Positions 35,159-44,718 are shown, counted from the stretch's first letter. The stretch is 58,167 nt of DNA from JBOFOR01 sp051654865 (GCA_051654865.1 JBOFYV010000102.1:1-58167); one strand, 5' to 3'. Translations and numbers: made by a program. The notes: a model not told the origin generated them from the sequence alone.

Positions 35159-35368
35159 ATGGCTAATTATAATGGAGTTGTAAAATGGTACAATGTTGAA
35201 AAAGGATTTGGGTTTATCTCAGCTGATGATGGACAAGATATATTTGTCCATTTCTCTAATATAAAATCGAATGGACATGATAAAGATTTACACGAAGGTG
35301 AAGAAGTGTCATTTGATATAGTACAAGCAGATAAAGGACCTTCTGCTATTAATGTTATTAAATTATAA
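35159..35368 (+). CDS. Cold shock protein (CspA family)
   Basis: This 69-residue protein has both RNA-binding motifs: RNP1 KGFGFISAD and RNP2 DIFVHFSNI. It starts with the usual GVVKWYNVEK and ends in SAINVIKL. It is a single OB-fold RNA chaperone that melts mRNA structure. The ribosome binding site AAAGGAG is strong. A terminator follows. Confidence 0.96.
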   Translation: MANYNGVVKWYNVEKGFGFISADDGQDIFVHFSNIKSNGHDKDLHEGEEVSFDIVQADKGPSAINVIKL

Positions 35369-35384
35369 TTGAATAAAGTAAAAT

Positions 35385-35419
35385 AAGATGCAATCAATAG
35401 ATTGCATCTTGTTTTGTTT
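35385..35419 (+). terminator. Intrinsic terminator of the cold shock gene
   Basis: An 11-bp perfect stem (aagatgcaatc / gattgcatctt) with an AATA loop is followed by GTTTTGTTT. Confidence 0.88.
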
Positions 35420-35442
35420 AGACTTATTTTAAAATTAAAAAG

Positions 35443-36183
35443 CTAAGCATTTAAAATATTACTTAGAGTATTGCTAGAAGACTTACCTGTAATTGTTTTT
35501 TTATTTATTAATAGATACTCGATGATTATTATAAGATTAAAAGTAATAATAACACCGATACTATAAACATAAGGATTTAACACATTTAATATACTTATAG
35601 GTGGATGATTCATATATCCATAATTAGACGTTAAATTACTATTAAGCATAAACATTAAGATATGATAAACATTAGTAAATACTAAAATAGTTTTTAAATC
35701 TACTGTAGACATACCAATATTCTTTACAAATAAAATATATATACATCCCCATAATAAGAATATATGACCTATAAAAAATGAAAACTGAGTTATATGAGGA
35801 AATGCAAAAGGGTCAATACTAGGAAATAATAAAGCCATAGTTGAACCAAATATTCCCCAATAAGAACCTATCTTAATAAGCTTACTATTATTAAACAACA
35901 TTCCAAGACCTACAAACAATATAGAAATCCTACAATGATATAGTGGTAACCCTTCTTGTAAAATATTATAATTAGAGCCAAAATACCAAAAATATAAAGA
36001 TGCTTGTTGAAGTATTAGTACACCTGCAATGATTAATTCAAATGCTCTATTCTCTTTTTTATTTATTATTATATATATACTACCTACTAAAGCAATAAGT
36101 AGCAAAATGATATGAATATTACCAAATGAGGAAAAGTTATTTTGACCTACATTAGATGTAAAAAAATTATTAAAAAATTCCAT
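35443..36183 (-). CDS. YwaF/TIGR02206-family integral membrane protein
   Basis: ATG 36183 (MEFFNNFFTSN) follows AAAGGAT; a longer in-frame ATG at 36225 lies before that site. The protein of 246 residues has about seven membrane segments. It carries family features: HIILLLIALVGSIYIIIN, the segment LPLYHCRISILFVGLGML, SIDPFAFPHITQFSFFIGH, and NLTSNYGYMNHPP near the end. The function of the YwaF family is unknown. It is an isolated gene. Confidence 0.85.
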   Translation of the reverse strand: MEFFNNFFTSNVGQNNFSSFGNIHIILLLIALVGSIYIIINKKENRAFELIIAGVLILQQASLYFWYFGSNYNILQEGLPLYHCRISILFVGLGMLFNNSKLIKIGSYWGIFGSTMALLFPSIDPFAFPHITQFSFFIGHIFLLWGCIYILFVKNIGMSTVDLKTILVFTNVYHILMFMLNSNLTSNYGYMNHPPISILNVLNPYVYSIGVIITFNLIIIIEYLLINKKTITGKSSSNTLSNILNA

Positions 36184-36483
36184 AGTTGTATCCTTTCGTA
36201 ATTGTGTCTGTTTTTGTAATAACATTAGATAATTTTATATTAAATTCTAGCAGATATCAAATACATTCATCTAACAATTACCTTACAATTTTGTAACAAA
36301 ACTATTAGAAATATGGTGTATTATGAAATAAGTAAATAATATGTAAAAAATATACCCCAGGGGGTCGGGAATTTAGACTCTCTTTTCCTATTATATAAAT
36401 AAATCACTTATAATAAAAAATAAATGAAACTATTAATGAGATAATACTATCTAACTTATATAAGAAAGGTTGGAGGTGGGATT
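36184..36483. other. Divergent intergenic region with a CCCCAGGGG palindrome
   Basis: These 300 bp separate the YwaF-like gene from ECF pair 2. TACCCCAGGGGGT at 36353-36365 is a G/C-rich palindrome in otherwise AT-rich DNA. TTTTGTAACAAAA around 36290 is also palindromic and contains TGTAAC, the AAC core seen in many ECF -35 elements. I see no gene. Confidence 0.4.
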
Positions 36484-36996
36484 TTGGATGAATATAAACT
36501 AATAAAAAAAGCCCAAAATGGATGCAATGATAGTTTTGATAAGCTAATAAAAGATAGAGGAAAAAAGCTATATAAAGTAGCGTATTGCTATGTGAAAAAT
36601 GAACAAATAGCATTAGACATAGTATCAGAAACTACATTTAAAGCCTATATAAATATACATAAACTAAAGAACATAGAATTTTTTGATACATGGTTAATGA
36701 AAATAGCAATAAATGAAGCACTAATAGCAATAAAAAAACAAAAGAAGATAATGTACCTTGAGGACTATAAAAAGGACATAGAAGAAAATAAAGAACCAGT
36801 AGAAGAAAAAATGGACTTATATAAGGCACTAGATAAACTAAAAAAGGAAGATAAAGAGATATTAGTATTAAAATATTTTGCAGACCTAACATTTATAGAA
36901 ATATCTAAGGTGATGAAAAAATCAGAAAATACTATAAAAACAAAGCATTATCGGGCTTTAGAAAAAATAAAAAAAATATTGGAGGGAGGAAAGTAA
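36484..36996 (+). CDS. ECF-type RNA polymerase sigma factor (pair 2)
   Basis: This 170-residue protein starts at TTG 36484, behind a GGAGGTGGG site; no in-frame ATG is available nearby. Region 2 is GCNDSFDKLIKDRGKKLYKVAYCYVKNEQIALDIVSETTFKAY, and region 4 is KEILVLKYFADLTFIEISKVMKKSENTIKTKHYRALEKIKK. The order and length match ECF sigma factors and resemble pair 1 in this window. One base separates its stop from the anti-sigma start. Confidence 0.92.
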   Translation: MDEYKLIKKAQNGCNDSFDKLIKDRGKKLYKVAYCYVKNEQIALDIVSETTFKAYINIHKLKNIEFFDTWLMKIAINEALIAIKKQKKIMYLEDYKKDIEENKEPVEEKMDLYKALDKLKKEDKEILVLKYFADLTFIEISKVMKKSENTIKTKHYRALEKIKKILEGGK

Positions 36997-36997
36997 T

Positions 36998-37873
36998 ATG
37001 AGTTTAAAAGAAAATGATAACATAAAAGTACCAGAGAATTTAAATGATTATATAGATAAAGGGATAAAAAAAGGAATGGATTATAAAGGTAAAAATAAAA
37101 ACAGTTCCCTGATAAAAGCAGCATCAGCAGTACTAATAAGTGGAGGTATTATTACATCTATATCAAACATACCCGTACTTGCAAATGAATTAGTAAAAAT
37201 ACCTGTAATAGGAGAATTAGTAAAAGTACTAGACTTTAGTAAAAGTACTCAACTAGGGGGAGTTATAACAGATGGTAATAAGATAGTAATAGATTCACTT
37301 GATAAAAATAATATAAATATTTATTTTACTGATAATGGAAAATTAGCAACGAATGTACCGCATTATGAAGTTGAATATAGGCAGTATCCATACACATTAG
37401 TATTTAAGTTTAGTGGAGTAAGATATATTGATCCAACTTATATAGAGCATAAAGTTAAGCAGCTGCCATTTGTAAAGGATGCATATAACATTATGGTACT
37501 AGATGATTCTAGCTACAAGGTAGCTATTGAATTAAATGAGAATATAGATTTTGAAATATCTGAGTACAAAGATCCTGGGATGATAGATATAAAAGTTAAA
37601 CAGAACTCTAAAAATCCTACATCAAAAGAGGCATACTTTATAAGAACAGAGAATTTAGAGTATGGAGAGCAGCTTGCTATTACAGAGGAATTGCTATTTG
37701 GCTATGATAAATTAGGAGTACAAAAAAGTAGTGATGATAAATATGTAGTTCAGTTAGGTCCATATAAAACTGAGGAAGAAGCGAAAGAAGAGCTAGATAA
37801 GATAATAAAAGATAATAAATTAGGTATTAACTTGTTTTTAGAAAGTAGAAAACCAGGTGAAGGACCTAAGTAG
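36998..37873 (+). CDS. Anti-sigma-type membrane protein with AMIN-like and SPOR-like C-terminal parts (pair 2)
   Basis: This 291-residue protein has a charged N terminus, one membrane segment near residues 33-52 (LIKAASAVLISGGIITSISN), and the DUF4179-like PVLANELVKIPVIGELVKVLDF. It matches the pair 1 anti-sigma protein up to this point. After that it differs. Residues about 120-205 end in FEISEYKDPGMIDIKVKQN, which resembles the last strands of an AMIN domain. The last 45 residues (YVVQLGPYKTEEEAKEELDKI) match the opening strand-helix of a SPOR domain. Both domains bind cell wall or septal peptidoglycan in other proteins. The likely role is to hold the sigma factor and sense wall state (inference). 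The ribosome binding site GGAGGGAGG lies in the sigma gene. Confidence 0.75.
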   Translation: MSLKENDNIKVPENLNDYIDKGIKKGMDYKGKNKNSSLIKAASAVLISGGIITSISNIPVLANELVKIPVIGELVKVLDFSKSTQLGGVITDGNKIVIDSLDKNNINIYFTDNGKLATNVPHYEVEYRQYPYTLVFKFSGVRYIDPTYIEHKVKQLPFVKDAYNIMVLDDSSYKVAIELNENIDFEISEYKDPGMIDIKVKQNSKNPTSKEAYFIRTENLEYGEQLAITEELLFGYDKLGVQKSSDDKYVVQLGPYKTEEEAKEELDKIIKDNKLGINLFLESRKPGEGPK

Positions 37874-37875
37874 AT

Positions 37876-37907
37876 AAAAGGGTGAAGTTTTTATACTTCA
37901 CCTTTTT
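37876..37907 (+). terminator. Intrinsic terminator of ECF pair 2
   Basis: The stem aaaagggtgaagt / acttcacctttt with a short T-rich loop is followed by further T residues. Confidence 0.88.
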
Positions 37908-38005
37908 ACGTAATAGAAATAATATTGAATAATATAAATTATATATGTTATACTCATAATATAACAAACTAATATTAAATGCATAGAATGATAAGAGGTG
38001 ATAAA

Positions 38006-38395
38006 ATGATATTAAATTTAGATTTTAACAGTGAAAAACCAATATACCTACAAATGAAAGATGAAATGATAAAAGCAATAGCTAAAGGGGACTTGAAAAT
38101 AAGCGAATCTCTACCATCAGTAAGAGCGATGGCAGAAGAAATAGGTATAAACCTACACACAGTAAACAAGGCATATAACTTACTAAAAGATGAAGGATAT
38201 ATAAATATAGATAGAAGAAAAGGTGCAATAATAAACATTCTTCCACTAGATAAAAAAGAAGTAGAACAAAATAAAATACAAGAAGAAGTAGAATTATTAG
38301 TAGCTAAAAGCTATCTAAAAGGGATTAAAGAAGACGAGTTTTTAGCAATATGCAGTTCTTATTACAAACAGTATGGGGTGAAGAAATATGAATAG
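38006..38395 (+). CDS. GntR-family regulator, YtrA subfamily
   Basis: ATG 38006 follows AAGAGGTGATAAA; upstream in-frame ATGs at 37979 and 37988 have no site. The 129-residue protein has the winged HTH PIYLQMKDEMIKAIAKGDLKISESLPSVRAMAEEIGINLHTVNKAYNLLKDEGYINIDRRKGAI, and only a short helical tail, as in the YtrA group. Such proteins usually repress their own operon. It overlaps the membrane protein gene by 8 nt, which is probably its target and partner. Confidence 0.93.
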   Translation: MILNLDFNSEKPIYLQMKDEMIKAIAKGDLKISESLPSVRAMAEEIGINLHTVNKAYNLLKDEGYINIDRRKGAIINILPLDKKEVEQNKIQEEVELLVAKSYLKGIKEDEFLAICSSYYKQYGVKKYE

Positions 38396-39515
38396 CAGTA
38401 TGGTTTTTCTAGCAGTATTTATACCAATATTTCTAATGGTACATTTACTTGTATATAATATACAACTAGTAAGTGGTAAAAACTATTTTTATGGAGTGTA
38501 TGTAAAAAACATCACACTAAATGAAGAAGATAAAAAGCGAATAGATAAAGGTTACAAAAGAAAAATGAACTTAGTATTTTTACTAATGGTAATCTTATTC
38601 ATAATAAATGCTTTTTTAATAAAGTACAACAGTGAAATAGTTAGTGTAGTCTTAATGCTAGCATATACAGTAGTGTCATTTGTATATCTAAAAAAATACT
38701 ATGAAGAAGTGAAATACTTAAAAAGTAATGTATTAAGTTCACTAGAAAATAGTAATTTAAAAAATGAAAATAAAAGAAATAGAGTAGCTATAGATACAGA
38801 ACTATTAAACGCAAAGATGAAATTAAAAAAGAAGTTTACTATATTATTTGGAATAAGTATAGCACTATCTGTAATTTCAGCCTTATACCTAGCAATTAAT
38901 TATAACAATTTACCAGATACAATAATTACTCACTGGGGAGCAAATGGAAATGCAGATGGATTTTCAGAGAAAAGCTTCCAAAGTGTGTTCTTTATTAGCT
39001 TTATGGATTTATCATTAGTAGTATTAATGGCATTTATGACAGTAGAAACTATAGGTGCAAGAATGTATATAGACACTACTAACTTAGAAGAAAACAGAAA
39101 AAAAGCTATAAACTACTTAAACAAACTAGGCTATTGCTTTTTCTTATTAACATTAAGTATACAATCAATTACTACAACAATGCCAATATTTATGGTAAAT
39201 CAAATGGATGTTCCGATGATATTATTTATACCAAGTATGATTTTACCAATATTTCTGTCTATAGTATTGATGTATTACTTTATTAGGCTATCATCATTAA
39301 AAACTAAAAACAAAGATATAAACCCATTAGACTCAGATGATGAAAAATGGTTATATGGATTTATATACTACAACAAAGAGGACCCATCATTTGTTGTAGA
39401 AAAAAGATTTGGAGCAGGATGGACTTTCAACTTAGCAAGTACTAAAGGTAAGTTAATTACGGTACTATTAGTAGTAATGATAGTCAGTTCATTAGTAATT
39501 CCATTTTTTATGTAA
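38388..39515 (+). CDS. DUF1648/DUF5808 membrane protein
   Basis: This 375-residue protein has an N-terminal membrane segment, two more near 65-105, and then a DUF1648 module (ISALYLAINYNNLPDTIITHWGANGNADGF, as in SdpI-like proteins). Further helices lead to a DUF5808 segment (WLYGFIYYNKEDPSFVVEKRFGAGWTFNLAS) and a last helix. Together with the GntR/YtrA regulator this forms a common Firmicutes pair. SdpI-like proteins are linked to bacteriocin immunity, but the function here is not known. Confidence 0.88.
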   Translation: MNSSMVFLAVFIPIFLMVHLLVYNIQLVSGKNYFYGVYVKNITLNEEDKKRIDKGYKRKMNLVFLLMVILFIINAFLIKYNSEIVSVVLMLAYTVVSFVYLKKYYEEVKYLKSNVLSSLENSNLKNENKRNRVAIDTELLNAKMKLKKKFTILFGISIALSVISALYLAINYNNLPDTIITHWGANGNADGFSEKSFQSVFFISFMDLSLVVLMAFMTVETIGARMYIDTTNLEENRKKAINYLNKLGYCFFLLTLSIQSITTTMPIFMVNQMDVPMILFIPSMILPIFLSIVLMYYFIRLSSLKTKNKDINPLDSDDEKWLYGFIYYNKEDPSFVVEKRFGAGWTFNLASTKGKLITVLLVVMIVSSLVIPFFM

Positions 39516-39536
39516 GACACTTAATAGAAAAAACAT

Positions 39537-39565
39537 AGGTAGAAGCATTTGCTTCTACCTTTTTT
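39537..39565 (+). terminator. Intrinsic terminator of the GntR/DUF1648 operon
   Basis: A 10-bp perfect stem (aggtagaagc / gcttctacct) with an ATTT loop is followed by TTTTT. Confidence 0.9.
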
Positions 39566-39588
39566 ACATATAAAATGAATTTAGAAAT

Positions 39589-40209
39589 TTATTTATTTTT
39601 ATAATAAAATATAGCCAATTGAGTCCTATCTCTAAGATCTAACTTAGAAAGAATATTAGTAATGGTATTTCTAACGGTTCCCTCACCTAAAAATAAACTA
39701 CTAGCAATCTCTTTATTACTAAGCCCTTCAGCCACAAGCGTAATAATTTCAAGTTCTTTTTGAGTAATACCCCAATTACAAAAATCATTTGTATTAGAAT
39801 TATTAATAAGAGCAGGTATCTTAGAAATAATATTATCTCCAAAAACATTTTGCCCAGTATATACAGCTCTTAAAGATGGGACAATACATTCAAAATTTTG
39901 CTTTATAATATATCCTTTAGCGCCTATTTTTAAAGCTCTAATAATATATTCATCATCAGAAAAAGTAGTCAAAAACAAAATTTTAGCATTGATATCATGT
40001 TTTAATATAGCTTCACCAGCATCAAGTCCCATCATATTTTCCATTCTAATATCCATAAGGAGTATATCTGGATTTAATTTAGTATAAAGTTCAATAGCAT
40101 CGTATCCACTAAAGCCTATACCCACTACTTCTATATCGACTTCAGATTCAAGTATAGTTTTTAAGGAAACACAAACTAACTTATCATCATCTATAACTAA
40201 TACACGCAT
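39589..40209 (-). CDS. NarL/LuxR-family response regulator
   Basis: This 206-residue protein has a receiver (VLVIDDDKLV, phospho-acceptor in DILLMDIRM, T in FLTTFSD, K in YIIKQNF). Its C-terminal LuxR HTH reads GITQKELEIITLVAEGLSNKEIASSLFLGEGTVRNTITNILSKLDLRDR. It is the second gene after the kinase (3 nt apart). The divergent ABC-2 exporter at 41464 is its likely target, as in many YvfT/YvfU- or DesK/DesR-like modules. Confidence 0.95.
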   Translation of the reverse strand: MRVLVIDDDKLVCVSLKTILESEVDIEVVGIGFSGYDAIELYTKLNPDILLMDIRMENMMGLDAGEAILKHDINAKILFLTTFSDDEYIIRALKIGAKGYIIKQNFECIVPSLRAVYTGQNVFGDNIISKIPALINNSNTNDFCNWGITQKELEIITLVAEGLSNKEIASSLFLGEGTVRNTITNILSKLDLRDRTQLAIFYYKNK

Positions 40210-40212
40210 AAG

Positions 40213-41289
40213 TTACATCCTTTCATCTATATTTTTATAAATTGAAATAAATATTCTAAATCCATTGTTAGTGCTAATATTTAAGCTGCCACCAAGTGAA
40301 GATACTCTATCTTGAATATTCTTTAGCCCTATCCCATTTTCAATATCATAATTAATACTACTTCCATTGTCTTTAATAATTAGCTGATAAAGAGCAGGAT
40401 GTTCACGAAGGAGTATAGACACTTCATTAGCATTAGAGTGTTTGATAATATTTGATAGAGCTTCTTTTGTAATAGTAATAAAGCTGTACTTGATTTTTTT
40501 ATTAGGAGGATTACTTATATCGTAATCAAACTTAACATGGCAAAAACTAAAGTTATTTATTAAATCATTAATTTCAACTTGAAGGTCAATAGCGTCCTCA
40601 TGTAAATTATGTACACTATTTCTAATACTGTCCATAGCCTCAGACAATGTATCTTTTATAAGAATTAAATTATCACTGATTATTTCATTTTTGTTAATAG
40701 CAAGAAGTGCGCCAGTCTGTAACAAGCATCTAGACAAAAGGTGGCCAACATTATCATGAATATCACGGGCAATCCTATTACGCTCAGTAAGAGTAGCTAA
40801 GTTTATTTCATAATCTTGCTTTTCTAAAAGTTCTCTATTTTTTTGTTCAAATCTTAAGGATAATTCTTTAGCATTATCACTAACATTATAGTAGTTTTTT
40901 TTAGTGTTCTCATAAGAGATACTACGATATTTTAATACATAACTTATAAAAACATAAGATAAAATTAAAAAACTAGATGAAATACCTAAAGAAGACCAGT
41001 TTACTAAGAGAGGCAAAATAAAAATAGTAAATATGTACTTTATCTTATAAAAAAATAAATCATAACATAGAAGAGGAAGAAAATATATAAAATACGGACT
41101 ATACATACAAAGTAAAAAGAAAATAACAAAACTACCAATTAAGATTTTAGTATCTTCCTTATAGCTGACAATAGAACTAAAAAAAATAACAACAAGTATA
41201 GGGATAATCATATAAACATCATCAACTTTATGTAAATACATAGATAAAGAAATAAATAGAAGAATGACTTTATCAACTAGATTATTCAT
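40213..41289 (-). CDS. Sensor histidine kinase with HisKA_3 domain
   Basis: This 358-residue protein has five to six membrane segments in the first 125 residues with very short loops. A dimerisation/H-box follows (LTERNRIARDIHDNVGHLLSRC), then an ATPase domain (FITITKEALSNIIKHSNANEV, IIKDNGSSINYDIENGIGLKNIQDRVSSLGG). The conserved His is in ARDIHDNVGH. It pairs with the LuxR-type regulator downstream. The small loops suggest membrane or intramembrane sensing. Confidence 0.93.
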   Translation of the reverse strand: MNNLVDKVILLFISLSMYLHKVDDVYMIIPILVVIFFSSIVSYKEDTKILIGSFVIFFLLCMYSPYFIYFLPLLCYDLFFYKIKYIFTIFILPLLVNWSSLGISSSFLILSYVFISYVLKYRSISYENTKKNYYNVSDNAKELSLRFEQKNRELLEKQDYEINLATLTERNRIARDIHDNVGHLLSRCLLQTGALLAINKNEIISDNLILIKDTLSEAMDSIRNSVHNLHEDAIDLQVEINDLINNFSFCHVKFDYDISNPPNKKIKYSFITITKEALSNIIKHSNANEVSILLREHPALYQLIIKDNGSSINYDIENGIGLKNIQDRVSSLGGSLNISTNNGFRIFISIYKNIDERM

Positions 41290-41463
41290 ATATAAATCAC
41301 CTCAAATTGATTTTAGCATTATATTCCTTAGAAATCATTAGTTTATTACATTTGTCATATTCAATTAGGAGTCTATTCACTTAATAAATATACCAGGCTC
41401 GAATACAATAAAAGTATAGAAAAAATAAAAAATTAATTTGATTAAATTTGTGGAGGGTTATAT

Positions 41464-42396
41464 ATGGTTATAGATGTAAAGAATTTAGTAAAGAGATATG
41501 ATGACTTAGTAGCACTAGATCATTTGAATTTAGAAGTTAATGAAGGTGAAATATTTGGATTATTAGGGCCTAATGGTTCTGGTAAAAGTACAGCGATAAA
41601 TTGTATATTATCATTGCTAGAATATGATAAAGGTGAAATTAAGGTTTATGAAAAACATATGAAGCCAGATGCTTATGATATAAAAAGGAATATAGGTGTA
41701 ATAATGCAAAATGTGGCAGTATTTGAAGAATTGACAGTATATGAAAATATAGATTATTTTTGCGGATTATATATAAAAGATAAAAACAAGCGAAAAAAAT
41801 TAGTAGAAGAAGCAATTGACTTTGTAGGGATTAGAGAATACAAAAAGTTTTATCCTAAAAAACTAAGTGGTGGATTACTAAGAAGACTAAATATAGCCTG
41901 TGGAATAGCTCATAAACCAAAATTAATAATATTAGATGAGCCAACAGTAGCAGTAGATCCTCAAAGTAGAAATAACATACTAGAAGGCATACAAAAGCTT
42001 AATAAAGAGGGAGCAACAATAGTATATACATCTCATTATATGGAAGAAGTAGAACAAATCTGTACAAGAATTTCAATAATGGATAAAGGTAAAGTAATAG
42101 CAACAGGAACGAGTGAAGAACTAAAAGGTATGATAGACTGTGGCGAAAAAATTACTGTAGAAATATTCAATCTAGAAAAAGATATACTAGATAAGGTTAA
42201 AAATCTACCTAATATAAGATACGCTGAGTATAAAGAAAATCATTTAGTAGTAAAATCAGGAAAAGGTAAAAATAACTTAGTAGTACTAATTGATTGCCTA
42301 AAAAACAACAATATTCATATAGGAAAAATATACTCTGAATCACCTACATTGAATGATGTGTTTTTAGAAATAACAGGAAAAGAACTTAGGGATTAG
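41464..42396 (+). CDS. ABC-2 exporter ATP-binding protein
   Basis: This 310-residue ATPase has Walker A GPNGSGKST, Q-loop GVIMQNVAVFEELT, signature LSGGLLRRLNIACGI, Walker B LIILDEPTVAVDPQSR and switch His in TSHYMEEVEQ. The DEPTVAVDPQSR form is typical of exporters for antibiotics, lipids or peptides. A C-terminal regulatory part of about 80 residues follows. The ribosome binding site is GGAGGG. Confidence 0.94.
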   Translation: MVIDVKNLVKRYDDLVALDHLNLEVNEGEIFGLLGPNGSGKSTAINCILSLLEYDKGEIKVYEKHMKPDAYDIKRNIGVIMQNVAVFEELTVYENIDYFCGLYIKDKNKRKKLVEEAIDFVGIREYKKFYPKKLSGGLLRRLNIACGIAHKPKLIILDEPTVAVDPQSRNNILEGIQKLNKEGATIVYTSHYMEEVEQICTRISIMDKGKVIATGTSEELKGMIDCGEKITVEIFNLEKDILDKVKNLPNIRYAEYKENHLVVKSGKGKNNLVVLIDCLKNNNIHIGKIYSESPTLNDVFLEITGKELRD

Positions 42397-42409
42397 GGGG
42401 TGAATAGTA

Positions 42410-43552
42410 GTGTTTTTTCATAGTTATAAATATAGAATAAAATGTATAATAAGAGAAAAAGAAATGATGTTTTGGACCTTATTATTTCCAATAATATTGG
42501 CTACACTTTTTAATATGTCTCTAGCTAATTTATCAAACGCAGAAAATTTCGATAAAATAAATATAGCAGTAGTAGAATCTCATAAATACAAAAACAAAAA
42601 CTTTTTAGAAATAATAAAATCAGTATCAGATGATAAAGGTAATGATGACTTATTTGATATAGAATATACATCTATAGAAAAAGCAAAAGAACTTTTAGTA
42701 AATAATCATATAGAAGGATATATATATTTAGATAAAGATATAGATGTAGTAGTAAAAAAATCAGGAATGAACCAAACCATAATAAAAAGTTTTGTAGATG
42801 AATATAAACAAACATCATCAACAATAAATACCGTAATAACTAAAAATCCACAAGTACTTTCAAACTCAAATCAAGAAAACCTACTTGAAAGAAACAACTA
42901 TATCAAAGATGTAGAAATTAGTAAACACGAACTAGATTTAAGTGTGAATTATTTTTATACACTAATAGCTATGGCATGTATGTATGGAGGATTTTTAGGA
43001 GGAAATGAAGTAACATATATACAAGCTAATCAATCAGCACAAGGAGCTAGAACTAGTGTAGCACCAACACATAAACTAAAGTTAGCCCTAGCATCAATGG
43101 CAGCTGCAACCACAATTCAACTGTTTAATATATCCGTTTTAATAGCCTATTTATATATAGCACTAAATGTAAGTTTTGCAAATAATTTAGGATATATAAT
43201 ATTAATATGTATAATAGGAACAATAACTGGTGTAACCTATGGAGCGTGTATAAGTTCTATACTAAAGAAAAAGGAAGGCATCAAGATAGGTATACTAATA
43301 GGAAGCACAATGACAATGTCATACTTAGCAGGTATGATGTATGATAAAATGAAATACATTATAAATTCAAAAATGCCAATCATAAACTACCTAAACCCTG
43401 TAAACTTAATAGCCGACTCATTCTACTCACTGTACTACTATGATACTATTGAAAAATTAGTAATAAATCTAGCTATACTTTGTACTTTTTCAATCATATT
43501 TAGTATCATAATATACTTAGTATTAAGGGGGCAAAAGTATGCAAGTTTATAA
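42410..43552 (+). CDS. ABC-2 exporter permease (1)
   Basis: This 380-residue permease starts at GTG 42410 with AGGGGGTGA 7 nt upstream. It has a first membrane helix (MFWTLLFPIILATLFNMSLANL), a large extracytoplasmic region of about 150 residues, and five or six C-terminal helices (YFYTLIAMACMYGGFLGGNEV, IIGTITGVTYGACISSIL, YLVLRGQKY). This matches ABC2_membrane_3. It overlaps the next permease gene by 14 nt. Confidence 0.9.
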   Translation: MFFHSYKYRIKCIIREKEMMFWTLLFPIILATLFNMSLANLSNAENFDKINIAVVESHKYKNKNFLEIIKSVSDDKGNDDLFDIEYTSIEKAKELLVNNHIEGYIYLDKDIDVVVKKSGMNQTIIKSFVDEYKQTSSTINTVITKNPQVLSNSNQENLLERNNYIKDVEISKHELDLSVNYFYTLIAMACMYGGFLGGNEVTYIQANQSAQGARTSVAPTHKLKLALASMAAATTIQLFNISVLIAYLYIALNVSFANNLGYIILICIIGTITGVTYGACISSILKKKEGIKIGILIGSTMTMSYLAGMMYDKMKYIINSKMPIINYLNPVNLIADSFYSLYYYDTIEKLVINLAILCTFSIIFSIIIYLVLRGQKYASL

Positions 43553-44708
43553 AGCTTTTTTTAAGATAATTAAAAAGAATCTAATTGAAATAAGTATATA
43601 TGTTTTCGTATTTATACTTTTTACCATTATTTTAGGTAATGCAACAGTAAATCCAGAAGACACCGATTTTGAACAAACTAAAACAAATATAATATTTATA
43701 AATAATGATGAAGAATCCAGAATAGTCAAAAACCTAGAAGAATATATAGAAAAATATGCAAATATAGTAGAAGTAGAAGATGAGAAGAAATATTTACAAG
43801 ATGCACTCTTTTTTAGAGAAGCAGAGTATATACTAAGAGTACCAAAAGGGTTCACACAAAAACTACTAAGGGGAGAAGAAGGCATTATAATAGAAAAAAG
43901 TACGCTACCAAACTCCGTAAATGGAATTTATATGGATAACTTGATAAATAGATATGTAAATGCAGCTAAAATATACACATCAACAATACGTGGTATAACA
44001 GAAAAAGAGCTTATAGAATATATAAATAAAGACTTATCATATAACACAAAAGTAGAAATAAGTACAACACCTAATGGATATATAATTAATAGTAACTGTA
44101 AAAACTATTTTAACTATTTAGCATACTCAATGTTTGCAATACTAATACTTGGAGTTAGTTCAGTAATGATTGCATTTAATAAGAAAGATTTGAGAATGAG
44201 AAATTTATCTTCAGCAATGAGTCTAAAATCAATGAGCCTTCAGATGGTATTAGGAAATATAGTATTTGCTATAGGAGTATGGATAGTTATGATACTTGCA
44301 AGCTTCATACTGTATGGTGGATATATGTTTAGTATAAATGGATTATTATTTTTATTAAATTCATTTATATTTTCAATGGCATCACTAAGTGTAAGTTTGC
44401 TTATTGGGAATTTAGTAAGTAGCAAAAATGCAATGTCAGCTGCTGCTAATGTAGTATCCCTAGGATCTTGCTTTATAAGTGGAGTGTTTGTACCTCAGAC
44501 ATATTTAGGAGATACTGTAATTAGCATAGCTAGATTTAATCCTACTTATTGGTATGTAAAAGCAAATAACGAAATATCTCTATTGGCTAATTATAGCAAG
44601 GAAAATATAAGCCCGATAATTATAAGTATGTTAATAGTACTAGGATTTAGTTTAGCAACTTTGGCTGTTACACTAGTAGTAATAAAACAAAAGAGGCTTA
44701 GTAGATAG
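43539..44708 (+). CDS. ABC-2 exporter permease (2)
   Basis: This 389-residue protein has the same layout as its upstream neighbour: helix near 14-31 (LIEISIYVFVFILFTIIL), an extracytoplasmic domain, then six C-terminal helices including GNIVFAIGVWIVMILASFILYGGY and ISGVFVPQTYLGDTVISIARFNPTYWY. The NPTYWY motif is common in ABC-2 permeases. The two probably form a heterodimer. The operon is closed by the hairpin at 44719-44766. Confidence 0.9.
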   Translation: MQVYKAFFKIIKKNLIEISIYVFVFILFTIILGNATVNPEDTDFEQTKTNIIFINNDEESRIVKNLEEYIEKYANIVEVEDEKKYLQDALFFREAEYILRVPKGFTQKLLRGEEGIIIEKSTLPNSVNGIYMDNLINRYVNAAKIYTSTIRGITEKELIEYINKDLSYNTKVEISTTPNGYIINSNCKNYFNYLAYSMFAILILGVSSVMIAFNKKDLRMRNLSSAMSLKSMSLQMVLGNIVFAIGVWIVMILASFILYGGYMFSINGLLFLLNSFIFSMASLSVSLLIGNLVSSKNAMSAAANVVSLGSCFISGVFVPQTYLGDTVISIARFNPTYWYVKANNEISLLANYSKENISPIIISMLIVLGFSLATLAVTLVVIKQKRLSR

Positions 44709-44718
44709 TTAAATTACA

